Of a DNA stretch of 64,000 nucleotides, positions 54,111-62,384 are shown one piece after another. The stretch's first letter is position 1. The number at the start of each line of letters is the position of its first letter. Under the pieces are notes generated by a model. That model worked only from the letters and a program-made list of their open reading frames with translations, did not search any database and was not told where the DNA came from. The DNA lies in the NCBI RefSeq assembly GCF_042646065.1, contig NZ_JBHRTA010000009.1:402237-466236 (forward strand), read 5' to 3'. Origin of the DNA: Parapedobacter deserti. Its GTDB lineage: Bacteria > Bacteroidota > Bacteroidia > Sphingobacteriales > Sphingobacteriaceae. The translations under genes and the position numbers were made by a program.

Positions 54111-54992
54111 ATGTTTATAGACCGTTTTACAAATTTCATTCGATACGAAAAACGCTATTCCGTGCATACCCTCACGGCGTATAGCCACGAGGTGCAGCGG
54201 TACATAGGTTACTTAACCGAACATGAAATAGATATCAATAAGGTGACGCACCGCCAAGCAAGGGCCTACCTGGCGGCCTTGCTTGAAAGCGGCCAACGTC
54301 CGGTAAGTATCAACCGGAGTCTCTCTGCACTCCGTACCTATTATAAATTTCTGATGCGCGAGGGAACAGCCACGCACAATCCCTTTGCGTTGGTGAAAGC
54401 GCTGAAAACCCCAAAGAAACTTCCAGTGGTGGTCGACAAAAAAAAATTGTCGGCATTATTAGATATGGACGGCGTTTTTCCCGATACGTTCGAGGGCTTG
54501 CGGGATAAGGCCGTCATCGAACTTTTATTCGGTACCGGTATCAGGCTTTCGGAGCTGCTGCAAATTCAAGAGGCGCACCTCGATTTTTACAACAACAACG
54601 TCCTCATCTTTGGCAAGCGGAATAAGCAAAGGCTTGTCCCCTTAAACCGGACATTAGCCGCATTGCTTCAACAGTATATTAAAGAAAAAAAAGAACAGTG
54701 TTTTAATAACATTTCGGACAATCTGATCGTTACTAAAGAAGGGAAGAATGCTTATCCCACATTGATCTATGACATTGTGACCCATTACCTCGGTACAATA
54801 TCTCCGCAGCAAAAGAAAAGCCCTCACGTATTACGGCATACTTTTGCCACGGCTTTGCTTGATAATGGGGCGGACTTAAATGCAATAAAAGAGTTATTGG
54901 GGCACGCAGGGCTGGCAGCAACGCAAGTATATACGCACAATTCAGTAGAACGACTTAAATCAATTTATAAACAGGCCCATCCAAAGGCTTAA
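54111..54992 (+). CDS. xerC: Site-specific tyrosine recombinase XerC
   Basis: 293 residues. N-terminal SAM-like domain (FIRYEKRYSVHTLTAYSHEVQRYIGYL) and a catalytic domain with Arg145 (GIRLSE), Lys169 (GKRNKQR), His239/Arg242 (SPHVLRHTFA), His265 (LGHA) and Tyr274 (VYTH). The partner XerD is at 2991-3884. Position between rpsU and hpf is a common Bacteroidota arrangement. The start has no SD and abuts a strong hairpin. Confidence 0.93.
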   Translation: MFIDRFTNFIRYEKRYSVHTLTAYSHEVQRYIGYLTEHEIDINKVTHRQARAYLAALLESGQRPVSINRSLSALRTYYKFLMREGTATHNPFALVKALKTPKKLPVVVDKKKLSALLDMDGVFPDTFEGLRDKAVIELLFGTGIRLSELLQIQEAHLDFYNNNVLIFGKRNKQRLVPLNRTLAALLQQYIKEKKEQCFNNISDNLIVTKEGKNAYPTLIYDIVTHYLGTISPQQKKSPHVLRHTFATALLDNGADLNAIKELLGHAGLAATQVYTHNSVERLKSIYKQAHPKA

Positions 54993-54993
54993 A

Positions 54994-55001
54994 AAAGGAG
55001 G
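54994..55001 (+). promoter_or_regulatory. Strong Shine-Dalgarno of hpf
   Basis: AAAGGAGG, eight bases complementary to the 16S 3' end, 4 nt before the hpf ATG and immediately after the xerC stop. Confidence 0.75.
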
Positions 55002-55005
55002 AAAC

Positions 55006-55353
55006 ATGAATATTACCGTGCAATCTATCCGGTTCACTGCAGACAGGAAGTTGATCCAATTTATCCAAAAGAAGGCAAACAAACTTGACCAGTTTTTTGA
55101 TCCCATCATTGATGGTGAGTGTTACCTCAAGCTGGAAAATGTAGAAGATGAAGCAAACAAAGTCTCGGAGTTCAAACTCAACATCCCGGGCAACCAACTA
55201 TTTGCAAAAGCACAGGCAAAATCTTTTGAAGAAGCCACCGACCTTGCGGTGGAATCCTTGCGCAGGCAGATCAACAAATACAAAACCAAAACTCGTACAA
55301 AAGCAAGTAATCACAAGAGTTTGTTGTCATTGACAAATGAATACATGGCATAG
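55006..55353 (+). CDS. hpf: Ribosome hibernation-promoting factor, HPF/YfiA family (short form)
   Basis: 115 residues: a single HPF/RaiA domain (MNITVQSIRFTADRKLIQFIQKKANKLDQFF, FAKAQAKSFEEATDLAVESLRRQINKYK) with a basic C-terminal tail and no long-form dimerisation domain. It binds the decoding region of 30S subunits and stabilises idle ribosomes. Third gene after rpsU and xerC, and one of the few genes here with a strong SD. Confidence 0.93.
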   Translation: MNITVQSIRFTADRKLIQFIQKKANKLDQFFDPIIDGECYLKLENVEDEANKVSEFKLNIPGNQLFAKAQAKSFEEATDLAVESLRRQINKYKTKTRTKASNHKSLLSLTNEYMA

Positions 55354-55363
55354 GCTCTTTTCG

Positions 55364-55427
55364 AAAACCGCCGTTGACTTGGCGGGTTGCAATTACCGCA
55401 CCCGAATCGCAGGTTACGGCGGTTTTT
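55364..55427 (+). terminator. Terminator of the rpsU-xerC-hpf unit
   Basis: 11-bp arms AAAACCGCCGT (55364-55374) and ACGGCGGTTTT (55416-55426), with a 41-nt loop that holds smaller stems, followed by T and A. Confidence 0.55.
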
Positions 55428-55429
55428 AT

Positions 55430-55437
55430 TATCTTTG
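55430..55437 (+). promoter_or_regulatory. -7 element of the helix-hairpin-helix gene promoter
   Basis: TATCTTTG, exact TAnnTTTG, 22 bp before the ATG at 55460. No clear -33 element. Confidence 0.45.
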
Positions 55438-55459
55438 AGGACCAAGAACCTCAGAGACA

Positions 55460-56407
55460 ATGATACATAGGTGGTTTGAAAGGTGTTTTGCCTTCAGCCG
55501 CAGGGAGCTGAATGGCATATGTATGCTCAGTATATTCCTGTTGGCGCTTTGGGCAGCGCCTCGTTTTTACCGGCTTATTCACGTCTCCGAAGATACCGAT
55601 ATCTCCGCCCATATCGATAAGGTCGAACATTTTCTCTCCACTGCCACCCCGAAATCCCCAAGGCGAATCGACAGCACGTCCCAATTGTTGGATGTCGTTA
55701 CGCACCTGGAAAACATCGACTATTTTACTTTTGACCCCAATGGTTTGCCGGCGGTGGAGTGGAAACGGCTTGGACTCTCGGACAGGCAGATACGCGTGAT
55801 TAAGAACTACGAAGCAAAGGGCGGGCATTTCCGTGTCAAAGAGGACTTGAAAAAAATTTATTCGATTGGAGACAGCGACTATGCCCGGCTGGCTCCTTAT
55901 ATCCATATACCGGTTAAGTCACCGGGCCAAGAGGCGGCGCCGCCGACCGAGCACAGCGAATCGGCAAAGAAAATCACACCAATTTTAAAAGAACGGACCG
56001 CTTTAGCCATTGAACTAAATACTGCCGATTCGACCGACCTGCAGCAGCTGCCCGGCATCGGCCCGGTATATGCTTCCCGAATCGTCCGGTTTAGAAACCG
56101 GCTTGGGGGGTTTCATCATGTGTCGCAGCTGATGGATGTGTATGGGTTTGATACGCTTCGGTTTGACGGATTGAAAAAATTCGTTCATGTGGATACTTCC
56201 CTTGTAAAAAAAATTGCACTCAACACGGCAGATTACGAAGCGCTAAAAGCGCACCCGTTCATCAGCCCTAAGTTGGCCAACCTGATTGTGCAATACCGCA
56301 AGCAGCACGGGCCTTACCGTGCAACCCATGACTTATTGCAAATCGCCGTGATGGATGAAGAAAATTTTCGTAAAATTGCACCTTACGTAACCCTATCCGA
56401 TGATTGA
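55460..56407 (+). CDS. Helix-hairpin-helix (ComEA-like) domain protein
   Basis: 315 residues. One membrane helix at ~17-38 (LNGICMLSIFLLALWAAPRF), then three ComEA/PulK-like helix-hairpin-helix units of ~65 residues: LGLSDRQIRVIKNYEAKGGHF, LNTADSTDLQQLPGIGPVYA (the canonical copy) and LNTADYEALKAHPFISPKLA. Such domains bind DNA non-specifically. A role in DNA uptake or repair at the membrane is possible but not shown. The stop overlaps the apt start by 8 bp. Confidence 0.87.
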   Translation: MIHRWFERCFAFSRRELNGICMLSIFLLALWAAPRFYRLIHVSEDTDISAHIDKVEHFLSTATPKSPRRIDSTSQLLDVVTHLENIDYFTFDPNGLPAVEWKRLGLSDRQIRVIKNYEAKGGHFRVKEDLKKIYSIGDSDYARLAPYIHIPVKSPGQEAAPPTEHSESAKKITPILKERTALAIELNTADSTDLQQLPGIGPVYASRIVRFRNRLGGFHHVSQLMDVYGFDTLRFDGLKKFVHVDTSLVKKIALNTADYEALKAHPFISPKLANLIVQYRKQHGPYRATHDLLQIAVMDEENFRKIAPYVTLSDD

Positions 56408-56927
56408 TCAGCAGCTTAAATCCGCCATACGCGATGTGCCAAACTTTCCCAAACCCGGCATTATATTCAAAGACATTACCCCGATTCTCCGAAATCCACA
56501 ACTATGCGAATCCGTTGTGGATAGCTTAGTGGCACAATTGCCTGTGACAAGGATCGATGCGGTTGCCGGCATCGAGAGCCGTGGATTTCTGTTCGGATTG
56601 ATGCTTGCGCAGCGTTTAGGTAAGCCGTTTGTGCCCGTGCGCAAGCAGGGCAAACTTCCATGGCGCACCGTGTCCCAAGAATATGCCCTCGAATATGGCA
56701 AAGCCGTCCTCGAAATCCATGAAGACGCTTTTGAGCCCGGTACACGGGTGCTTGTACACGACGATTTGCTGGCCACTGGCGGCACGGTGACAGCTACCAG
56801 CGAGCTAATCCGGAAGCTTGGCGGCAGTGTTGCCGGCTATGCGTTTATCGTCAGCTTGGAATCTCTCGGAGGCAGGGAACAGCTGTATGCCTATAGCAAA
56901 GACATTTTTTCCCTGATAAGCTATTGA
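56400..56927 (+). CDS. apt: Adenine phosphoribosyltransferase
   Basis: 175 residues; salvages adenine with PRPP to AMP. IRDVPNFPKPGIIFKDITPIL at the N-terminus, the PRPP loop VLVHDDLLATGGT, AGIESRGFLFG and VSLESLGGREQL. Length is normal. It starts 8 bp before the end of the helix-hairpin-helix gene, so translation is coupled. Confidence 0.96.
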   Translation: MIDQQLKSAIRDVPNFPKPGIIFKDITPILRNPQLCESVVDSLVAQLPVTRIDAVAGIESRGFLFGLMLAQRLGKPFVPVRKQGKLPWRTVSQEYALEYGKAVLEIHEDAFEPGTRVLVHDDLLATGGTVTATSELIRKLGGSVAGYAFIVSLESLGGREQLYAYSKDIFSLISY

Positions 56928-56938
56928 GCAAGTTTCGG

Positions 56939-57874
56939 TTACAGCTTTTTCCCTGTCACGGTAATATCCGAAACGATTGTCATCGGAATCTGCAGTCCCT
57001 GTACCTCGATATTGCCGCTGACATCCTGTTTCATTGTCGTTTTCAGTGGCATCCCTGACCTTGTATCCACTTCGAGCGTACCTTTTTGGGTACCGCTCAG
57101 GTTGATCTCCGCACCCTGCAGCATCGGATTGCTGCCTCCGCCAGGTAGTTTTGAAAAACTCATCTGCCCGTCGAAGTCCAGTGTTGCCATATCACCAGAT
57201 ATTTCTGATAGGGAAAAATTAGAGGCCGCGGTAGATTGCATGAAACCGGCTATGGGTCCCGAGAATGTCTTCGTCCACGTATCGCCGATAGCTACTTTTC
57301 TATTAGGATAGATATCAGTAATTTGATTTAAGGTCTGAATCATAGTTGAATCGCCGAAGACCTGCTTCAATAATTCCGCTTGGGCCCCATCAACAAAACC
57401 AATGAGTTCGGCGATCCCCTCTACCTTTTTCACACTTCCTTCCCCGTTGATATGTACAATGAACGATTTGCCGATCATGTTTGTCATCACTTGCAAATCA
57501 CTCGTGCCCGATTCGGGATCGTCCGAATCGTACCTAAGCCGCTGTATGCCGCCCATATCAGTATCCATTTTTAGGCCATCGATGGTGACCTGAATCGTTG
57601 TAAATCCATTTTGAACCGATTGGACATCATAAATGTAGTCCGTAGCGACATCTTGGGTAATGATCATTTTCTGACCCATCATTTCCTGCTCAATGTTTTG
57701 TTTGATTGCAGTCGAAAAAAGGTACTTATCTCCCTGCTGGAAATTAAGTCTAAGGACCAGTTCCCGTTTCTTCGGAAGAAGTGACTTTTCTGGGCGTTCC
57801 AGGCCATGGGCCAGAAGATTGCCGTATCCAAAGAGTAATACGGACAATAGTCCGAAAGCAGCAGTACGCTTCAT
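56939..57874 (-). CDS. DUF6263-family exported protein
   Basis: 311 residues, signal peptide MKRTAAFGLLSVLLFGYGN..., no lipobox. The mature part is beta-rich with the repeated form seen in DUF6263: LRLNFQQGDKYLFSTAIKQNIEQEMMGQ, DYIYDVQSVQNGFTTIQVTIDGLKMD, GKVAIGDTW-like NRKVAIGDTWTKTF and DTRSGMPLKTTMKQDVSG. Function unknown; periplasmic location expected. Convergent with apt, 11 bp apart. Confidence 0.82.
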   Translation of the reverse strand: MKRTAAFGLLSVLLFGYGNLLAHGLERPEKSLLPKKRELVLRLNFQQGDKYLFSTAIKQNIEQEMMGQKMIITQDVATDYIYDVQSVQNGFTTIQVTIDGLKMDTDMGGIQRLRYDSDDPESGTSDLQVMTNMIGKSFIVHINGEGSVKKVEGIAELIGFVDGAQAELLKQVFGDSTMIQTLNQITDIYPNRKVAIGDTWTKTFSGPIAGFMQSTAASNFSLSEISGDMATLDFDGQMSFSKLPGGGSNPMLQGAEINLSGTQKGTLEVDTRSGMPLKTTMKQDVSGNIEVQGLQIPMTIVSDITVTGKKL

Positions 57875-58100
57875 GTTTACCTTTTTAAATAGTTGAATAA
57901 TACCAAAGGTAGCTTTTCTGTCCGTTCGTACTTATCTATTTTTAATATTTTTTTCGGTGCAGCGGGTCGCCGGTTATTAGCTGCAACACATGATTGCGAT
58001 GAATTCATACTAAAAACTGTTTTATTCTATAATACACCGTATTTTCTTTTGTTTGCATTTCAGCTCGTATTGCGTATAATTGCTCAAAACCAATTAAAAT

Positions 58101-59252
58101 ATGTACATAGAATCAGCGATAATGGGCGATGAAAACCGCGAAATGATTCGTCGCATGGTGCGCGAATTCGCGGAGAAAAAGATTCGTCCATATGTAATGG
58201 AGTGGGATGAGGAGCAAATTTTCCCGGTGGATACATTCAAGGCCATGGGTCAACTAGGCATCATGGGCGTTTTAGTACCCGAAGAATACGGAGGTGCCGG
58301 CCTGGGGTACCATGAATATGTCGATGTTATTGTAGAGGTGGCTAGGGTATGTGGTTCAGTGGGTCTTTCTCTTGCTGCTCACAATTCACTCTGTACAGGA
58401 CATATCCTTACCTTCGGCAGTGACAGCCAACGGCAGCGCTGGCTGCCGAAATTGGCAACAGCTGAGCGGATAGGGGCTTGGGCACTTACGGAAGCCAACA
58501 CCGGGTCCGACGCGCTGCGTATGGGTACCACGGCCGTGCTGGACGGAGATGAATACATTGTAAATGGATCTAAAAACTGGATTACCCACGGGAAAAGCGG
58601 AGACCTTGCTGTGGTGATGGTACGCACAGGTGAACAGGGCCGCTCTAAGGGTGTTTCGGCGCTGGTTATAGAAAAAGGTACCCCGGGGTTCACACACGGG
58701 AAAAAAGAGAACAAGCTCGGAATGCGTGCCTCCGAAACCACGGAGCTGATCTTTGATAATTGCCGGGTGCCGAAGGAAAATCTCCTTGGTGAAGAAGGAG
58801 ACGGGTTTAGGCAAGCCATGAAAGTGCTCGATGGCGGTCGTATCTCCATAGCAGCCCTGGCGTTAGGTATTGCCAAGGGAGCCCTTGGCGCCGCCGTGAA
58901 ATACGCTAAGGAGCGTCATCAATTCGGCCAGCCTATTGCTAATTTTCAAGGAATATCTTTCAAATTGGCAGATATGGCCACAGAAATCGAGGCCGCTGAG
59001 CTATTGATAAGACAGGCGAGCGAATTGAAGAACCAAGGCGGGGATGTAACCAAAAACTCGGCGATGGCCAAGTATTATGCTTCTGAGGTCGCCGTGCGAT
59101 GCGCCACCGAAGCCGTGCAAATTTTTGGCGGATACGGATATACCAAAGATTTTCCTGTAGAAAAGTTCTACCGGGACGCCAAACTATGTACCATTGGCGA
59201 GGGTACTTCCGAAATCCAGAAATTGGTTATATCGCGGGAAGTGCTCAAATAG
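58101..59252 (+). CDS. Acyl-CoA dehydrogenase (short/branched-chain type)
   Basis: 383 residues; FAD-dependent alpha,beta-desaturation of acyl-CoA in fatty-acid or branched-chain amino-acid breakdown. GAWALTEANTGSDA and IVNGSKNWITHG (FAD/substrate site), DGGRISIAALALGIAKGAL, QLQADMA-like KLADMATEIEAAELLIRQ, QIFGGYGYTKDFPVEKFYRDAK, and the catalytic Glu in IGEGTSEIQ. Start at 58101, or ATG 58122. Chain-length preference not determined. Single gene. Confidence 0.93.
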   Translation: MYIESAIMGDENREMIRRMVREFAEKKIRPYVMEWDEEQIFPVDTFKAMGQLGIMGVLVPEEYGGAGLGYHEYVDVIVEVARVCGSVGLSLAAHNSLCTGHILTFGSDSQRQRWLPKLATAERIGAWALTEANTGSDALRMGTTAVLDGDEYIVNGSKNWITHGKSGDLAVVMVRTGEQGRSKGVSALVIEKGTPGFTHGKKENKLGMRASETTELIFDNCRVPKENLLGEEGDGFRQAMKVLDGGRISIAALALGIAKGALGAAVKYAKERHQFGQPIANFQGISFKLADMATEIEAAELLIRQASELKNQGGDVTKNSAMAKYYASEVAVRCATEAVQIFGGYGYTKDFPVEKFYRDAKLCTIGEGTSEIQKLVISREVLK

Positions 59253-59311
59253 CGATCAAGAGAGCTGAATAATTAAAAACAATGTGTAGCTTTGTGTATT
59301 GACATGATATT

Positions 59312-60088
59312 ATGGAATGGCTCTCAAATCCTGAGATCTGGATCTCGCTGCTTACCCTTACCGTACTGGAAATCGTTTTGGGTATTGATAACATAGTTTT
59401 CATTTCCATTTTAAGCGGAAAATTACCCGCTGACCAACAGCAAAAAGCACGGCAACTGGGGCTGATGCTGGCTTTAGTCATGCGCGTGGCCCTACTGTTT
59501 TCGATTAAGTGGATTATGTCCTTGACCAAGCCTTTTCTGAACATAGGCGAATGGCTGGATATACAAAATGGAAACATCGACCATTTTCTGAACCTCTCCG
59601 GAAGGGATTTGATTTTGCTGCTTGGAGGGCTTTTCTTGATCTACAAAGCCACCTCCGAGATCCACACCAAACTGGAAGGGGAGGAGCACCGCCACAAGCT
59701 GAAAGGCAAAGCGGTTACTTTTGGCAATGTCATTGTGCAGATCGTCATCTTGGATGTGGTTTTCTCGTTAGATTCCGTGATCACGGCAGTGGGAATGGCT
59801 GACCACATCGGCGTAATGATTGCTGCGGTGGTTATTGCGATTATCATCATGATGATTTCTGCAAAAGCCATCAGCAATTTTGTCAATACACATCCAACAG
59901 TAAAGATGCTCGCACTCGCTTTCCTGTTGCTTATCGGCGTCTCTTTGACGGCAGAAGCATTCGAGCAGCACATTCCCAAAGGATATATTTATTTCGCGAT
60001 GGCGTTTTCGGTGTTGGTGGAGTTTTTGAATCTTCGCGCGTCGAAAAAAAAGACGAAAGCAGGTTCCGGCGATCTCAAAGTGAATTGA
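59312..60088 (+). CDS. TerC-family membrane protein
   Basis: 258 residues, seven to nine hydrophobic helices. Family signatures: LTLTVLEIVLGIDNIVFISILSGKL with the conserved Asp, and QIVILDVVFSLDSVITAVGMA with the second Asp-containing motif. TerC proteins are linked to tellurite resistance and, in other species, to manganese export or metallation of secreted proteins. The 3' end overlaps the small convergent gene by 14 bp. Confidence 0.92.
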   Translation: MEWLSNPEIWISLLTLTVLEIVLGIDNIVFISILSGKLPADQQQKARQLGLMLALVMRVALLFSIKWIMSLTKPFLNIGEWLDIQNGNIDHFLNLSGRDLILLLGGLFLIYKATSEIHTKLEGEEHRHKLKGKAVTFGNVIVQIVILDVVFSLDSVITAVGMADHIGVMIAAVVIAIIIMMISAKAISNFVNTHPTVKMLALAFLLLIGVSLTAEAFEQHIPKGYIYFAMAFSVLVEFLNLRASKKKTKAGSGDLKVN

Positions 60089-60218
60089 TTAGCGCCCAAT
60101 AGCGGAAGCCCAGTATAGCTTGCTGGCCTTTGGTCAGCCGGGAAGGATCTTTGCCGCTGTATTTTGGCAGCAGCTTGTTGTTGATCCTGACAAGTAACTT
60201 AAAAAAATACTTTTTCAT
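60075..60218 (-). CDS. Small conserved protein (often annotated 'SsrA-binding protein' in Bacteroidota)
   Basis: 47 residues, MKKYFFKLLVRINNKLLPKY... ending GFRYWALINSL, read directly from the minus strand; it is too short for a usual gene-length cut-off. The pattern of basic N-terminus, two Leu-rich helices, KLTKGQQAI-like centre and C-terminal RYW is that of tiny proteins frequent in Flavobacteria and Sphingobacteria, which databases label SsrA-binding although they are not SmpB. A GGAGG (60226-60230 on the minus strand) lies 7 nt before the ATG at 60218. It overlaps the end of terC by 14 bp. Confidence 0.72.
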   Translation of the reverse strand: MKKYFFKLLVRINNKLLPKYSGKDPSRLTKGQQAILGFRYWALINSL

Positions 60219-60325
60219 ATCTATTCCTCCAATTGTCATGCAAGACGCATGATGATCAATGTATTTTATTCATATTTGTTTGCAGCTAATTCATTACTTT
60301 TAGCTAATCAAATTCAGTTAGTAAC

Positions 60326-61441
60326 ATGGTAAAAGCAAAAAAAGAACCAAAAAAACACGTTCCTGTCGTGACGCCTGAATCGCTCAGGTTTTTCGAGCAG
60401 TACATAAACAATCCCTCGCCTACAGGGTATGAATGGGCTGGCCAACGTTTATGGTTGGATTACCTAAAGCCTTATGTAGATGAAACGTTTACAGACCATT
60501 ATGGGACTGCCGTCGCTGTTATCAACCCGAAAGCCGATTTCAAGGTGGTCATTGAGGCACATGCCGACGAGATATCATGGTTCGTTAACTATATTACCAA
60601 AGAAGGGTTGATCTACGTAATCCGCAACGGTGGGTCAGATCATCAGATTGCGCCATCCAAACGGGTGGACATCCACACGGATAAGGGCGTGGTTAAAGCA
60701 GTATTTGGCTGGCCCGCAATCCACACACGCTCGGGAGAAAAAGAGGAAGCCCCAACATTAAAGAACATATTTTTAGATTGCGGTTGTGCCAGCAAGGAAG
60801 AAGTAGAAGCGCTGGGCGTTCATGTGGGATGCGTCGTCACGTACGAAGATCGATTTATGGTGCTAAATGACCGCTATTACGTGGGGCGTGCACTTGATAA
60901 CCGGGCTGGTGGCTTCATGATTGCCGAAGTAGCCCGTCTACTGAAGCAAAACAAGAAAAAGTTGCCGTTTGGCCTGTATATCGTCAATTCCGTTCAAGAA
61001 GAAATCGGGTTGCGTGGTGCCGAAATGATCGCGCATCGCATCAAGCCCGACCTAGCTATCGTCACGGACGTGACCCACGACACGCAGACCCCGATGATCA
61101 ACAAGGTGACACAGGGCGACCTTGCCTGCGGAAATGGTCCGGTGGTATCCTATGCACCATCCGTGCAGATCAATTTCAACAAGCTGTTGATTGACACCGC
61201 AATAAAAAAGAATATCCCATTTCAGCGGCAGGCTTCCTCACGTTGGACGGGCACAGACACCGATGCATTTGCATACTCCAATGAAGGCGTGCCATCTGTG
61301 CTGATTTCTCTCCCGCTACGGTATATGCATACCACCGTGGAGATGATTCACAAGGACGATGTAGACAATGTAGTCCGACTCATATATGAAACGTTGTTGT
61401 CAATTAAGTCTGGTCAGGATTTCAGGGCATTCAAAGGATAG
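60326..61441 (+). CDS. M42-family glutamyl aminopeptidase / deblocking peptidase
   Basis: 371 residues. Two-metal peptidase: VIEAHADEISWFV (His and the following Asp), VGRALDNRAGGFM (bridging Asp), NSVQEEIGLRGAEM (Glu pair), AIVTDVTHDT (Asp) and RYMHTTVEMI (His) form the full ligand set. NNPSPTGYEWAGQ opens the domain. Removes N-terminal residues from peptides in the cytosol, as a large oligomer in the family. Single unit. Confidence 0.94.
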   Translation: MVKAKKEPKKHVPVVTPESLRFFEQYINNPSPTGYEWAGQRLWLDYLKPYVDETFTDHYGTAVAVINPKADFKVVIEAHADEISWFVNYITKEGLIYVIRNGGSDHQIAPSKRVDIHTDKGVVKAVFGWPAIHTRSGEKEEAPTLKNIFLDCGCASKEEVEALGVHVGCVVTYEDRFMVLNDRYYVGRALDNRAGGFMIAEVARLLKQNKKKLPFGLYIVNSVQEEIGLRGAEMIAHRIKPDLAIVTDVTHDTQTPMINKVTQGDLACGNGPVVSYAPSVQINFNKLLIDTAIKKNIPFQRQASSRWTGTDTDAFAYSNEGVPSVLISLPLRYMHTTVEMIHKDDVDNVVRLIYETLLSIKSGQDFRAFKG

Positions 61442-61570
61442 TCGCAAGGCTCGTAATGCTGAAAGCTCGGCATTAGAGGTGTATATCTGAGCATTAAATA
61501 AAATTTTCTTTGCACATTTGTGGGATTGAAAACACGTTCCCGAATAAGGGAAATAATTAACACCAAGAAT

Positions 61571-61879
61571 ATGACAGATAACAAGGAAAACCAGTTAAAT
61601 ATCGAGTTGACAGAAGATGTAGCCGAGGGCATTTATTCCAATCTCGCGATCATTACCCACTCAAATACGGAGTTTGTGGTTGATTTCATACGTGTGATGC
61701 CTGGTGTGCCAAAGGCCAAAGTAAAATCGAGGATAATCCTTACACCAGAACACGCCAAACGGTTGTTGCATGCCCTGGATGACAACATTGCAAAATACGA
61801 ATCGGTAAACGGCAAGATCGATGCGCATGACGAGCCTCCATTCCCGATGAATTTCGGAGGGCCTACAGCACAGGCTTAA
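61571..61879 (+). CDS. DUF3467 family protein
   Basis: 102 residues from the ATG at 61571 (MTDNKENQLNIELTED); the frame is open to 61520 but that part is not family-like. Core: EGIYSNLAIITHSNTEFVVDFIRVMPGVPKAKVKSRIILTPEHAKRLL, almost diagnostic of DUF3467. Soluble, cytosolic, function unknown. Ends exactly where the convergent DUF5670 gene ends. Confidence 0.92.
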   Translation: MTDNKENQLNIELTEDVAEGIYSNLAIITHSNTEFVVDFIRVMPGVPKAKVKSRIILTPEHAKRLLHALDDNIAKYESVNGKIDAHDEPPFPMNFGGPTAQA

Positions 61880-62035
61880 TCATGCCCTTCGGGGCCTATT
61901 GAAAATGGCTACGATAAATGCGATTGCGGCCAGCACAACCACGATGTTGAATAGGCCTTTCAATGCATACAAAAACACACCGATACCCCAAACGATCAGT
62001 AAGATGACGGCTAAAATGAATAGGAAACTTCTCAT
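61880..62035 (-). CDS. lmo0937/DUF5670-like small membrane protein
   Basis: 51 residues read from the minus strand: MRSFLFILAVILLIVWGIGV then FLYALKGLFNIVVVLAAIAF and a basic tail NRPRRA. Two hydrophobic helices with a short loop, the architecture of the lmo0937 family. Stress-associated in some species, otherwise unknown. Stop codons of this gene and DUF3467 adjoin without a gap. Confidence 0.72.
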   Translation of the reverse strand: MRSFLFILAVILLIVWGIGVFLYALKGLFNIVVVLAAIAFIVAIFNRPRRA

Positions 62036-62138
62036 ATTACGTTATTTTTATTGATAGAACCCCTCACCGCCCTGTTTTGTTTGCGGAACAATATATTTCG
62101 ATGGAAATCTGCACCTTAACAAAAAAAGCACAATTGAA

Positions 62139-62169
62139 TTTGCAAAATGTAGCAGAGTTTGTACTTTTG
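62139..62169 (+). promoter_or_regulatory. Promoter of tRNA-Ser
   Basis: TTTG (62139-62142), 19-bp spacer, TACTTTTG (62162-62169): exact consensus and spacing. The tRNA starts 4 bp later, so the transcript has almost no leader. Confidence 0.75.
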
Positions 62170-62173
62170 CGGC

Positions 62174-62258
62174 GGAGAGTTGGCAGAGTGGTCGAATGCG
62201 GCGGTCTTGAAAACCGTTGTCTGTAACAGGACCGGGGGTTCGAATCCCTCACTCTCCG
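62174..62258 (+). tRNA. tRNA-Ser (anticodon TGA)
   Basis: 85 nt with a long variable arm typical of tRNA-Ser. Acceptor GGAGAGT/ACTCTCC, discriminator G. The anticodon stem is GCGGT/ACCGT, with loop CTTGAAA giving TGA. The T arm contains GGTTCGAATCC. CCA is not encoded. Its last 13 bases recur 137 bp downstream. Confidence 0.96.
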
Positions 62259-62261
62259 CAG

Positions 62262-62292
62262 AAAAAGCCTTTCAGAAATGGGAGGCTTTTTT
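62262..62292 (+). terminator. Terminator of tRNA-Ser
   Basis: AAAAAGCCT / AGGCTTTTT arms with a 12-nt loop and a terminal T run, 3 bp after the tRNA. Confidence 0.8.
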
Positions 62293-62384
62293 GCGTGGTG
62301 AGGATTCGAACCAGAAGGGTTGGCCGGGGTTCGATTCGTGAAGGTTCACGCTTGTGTTTGGGTCATGTGGGGCTGAACCAATAT

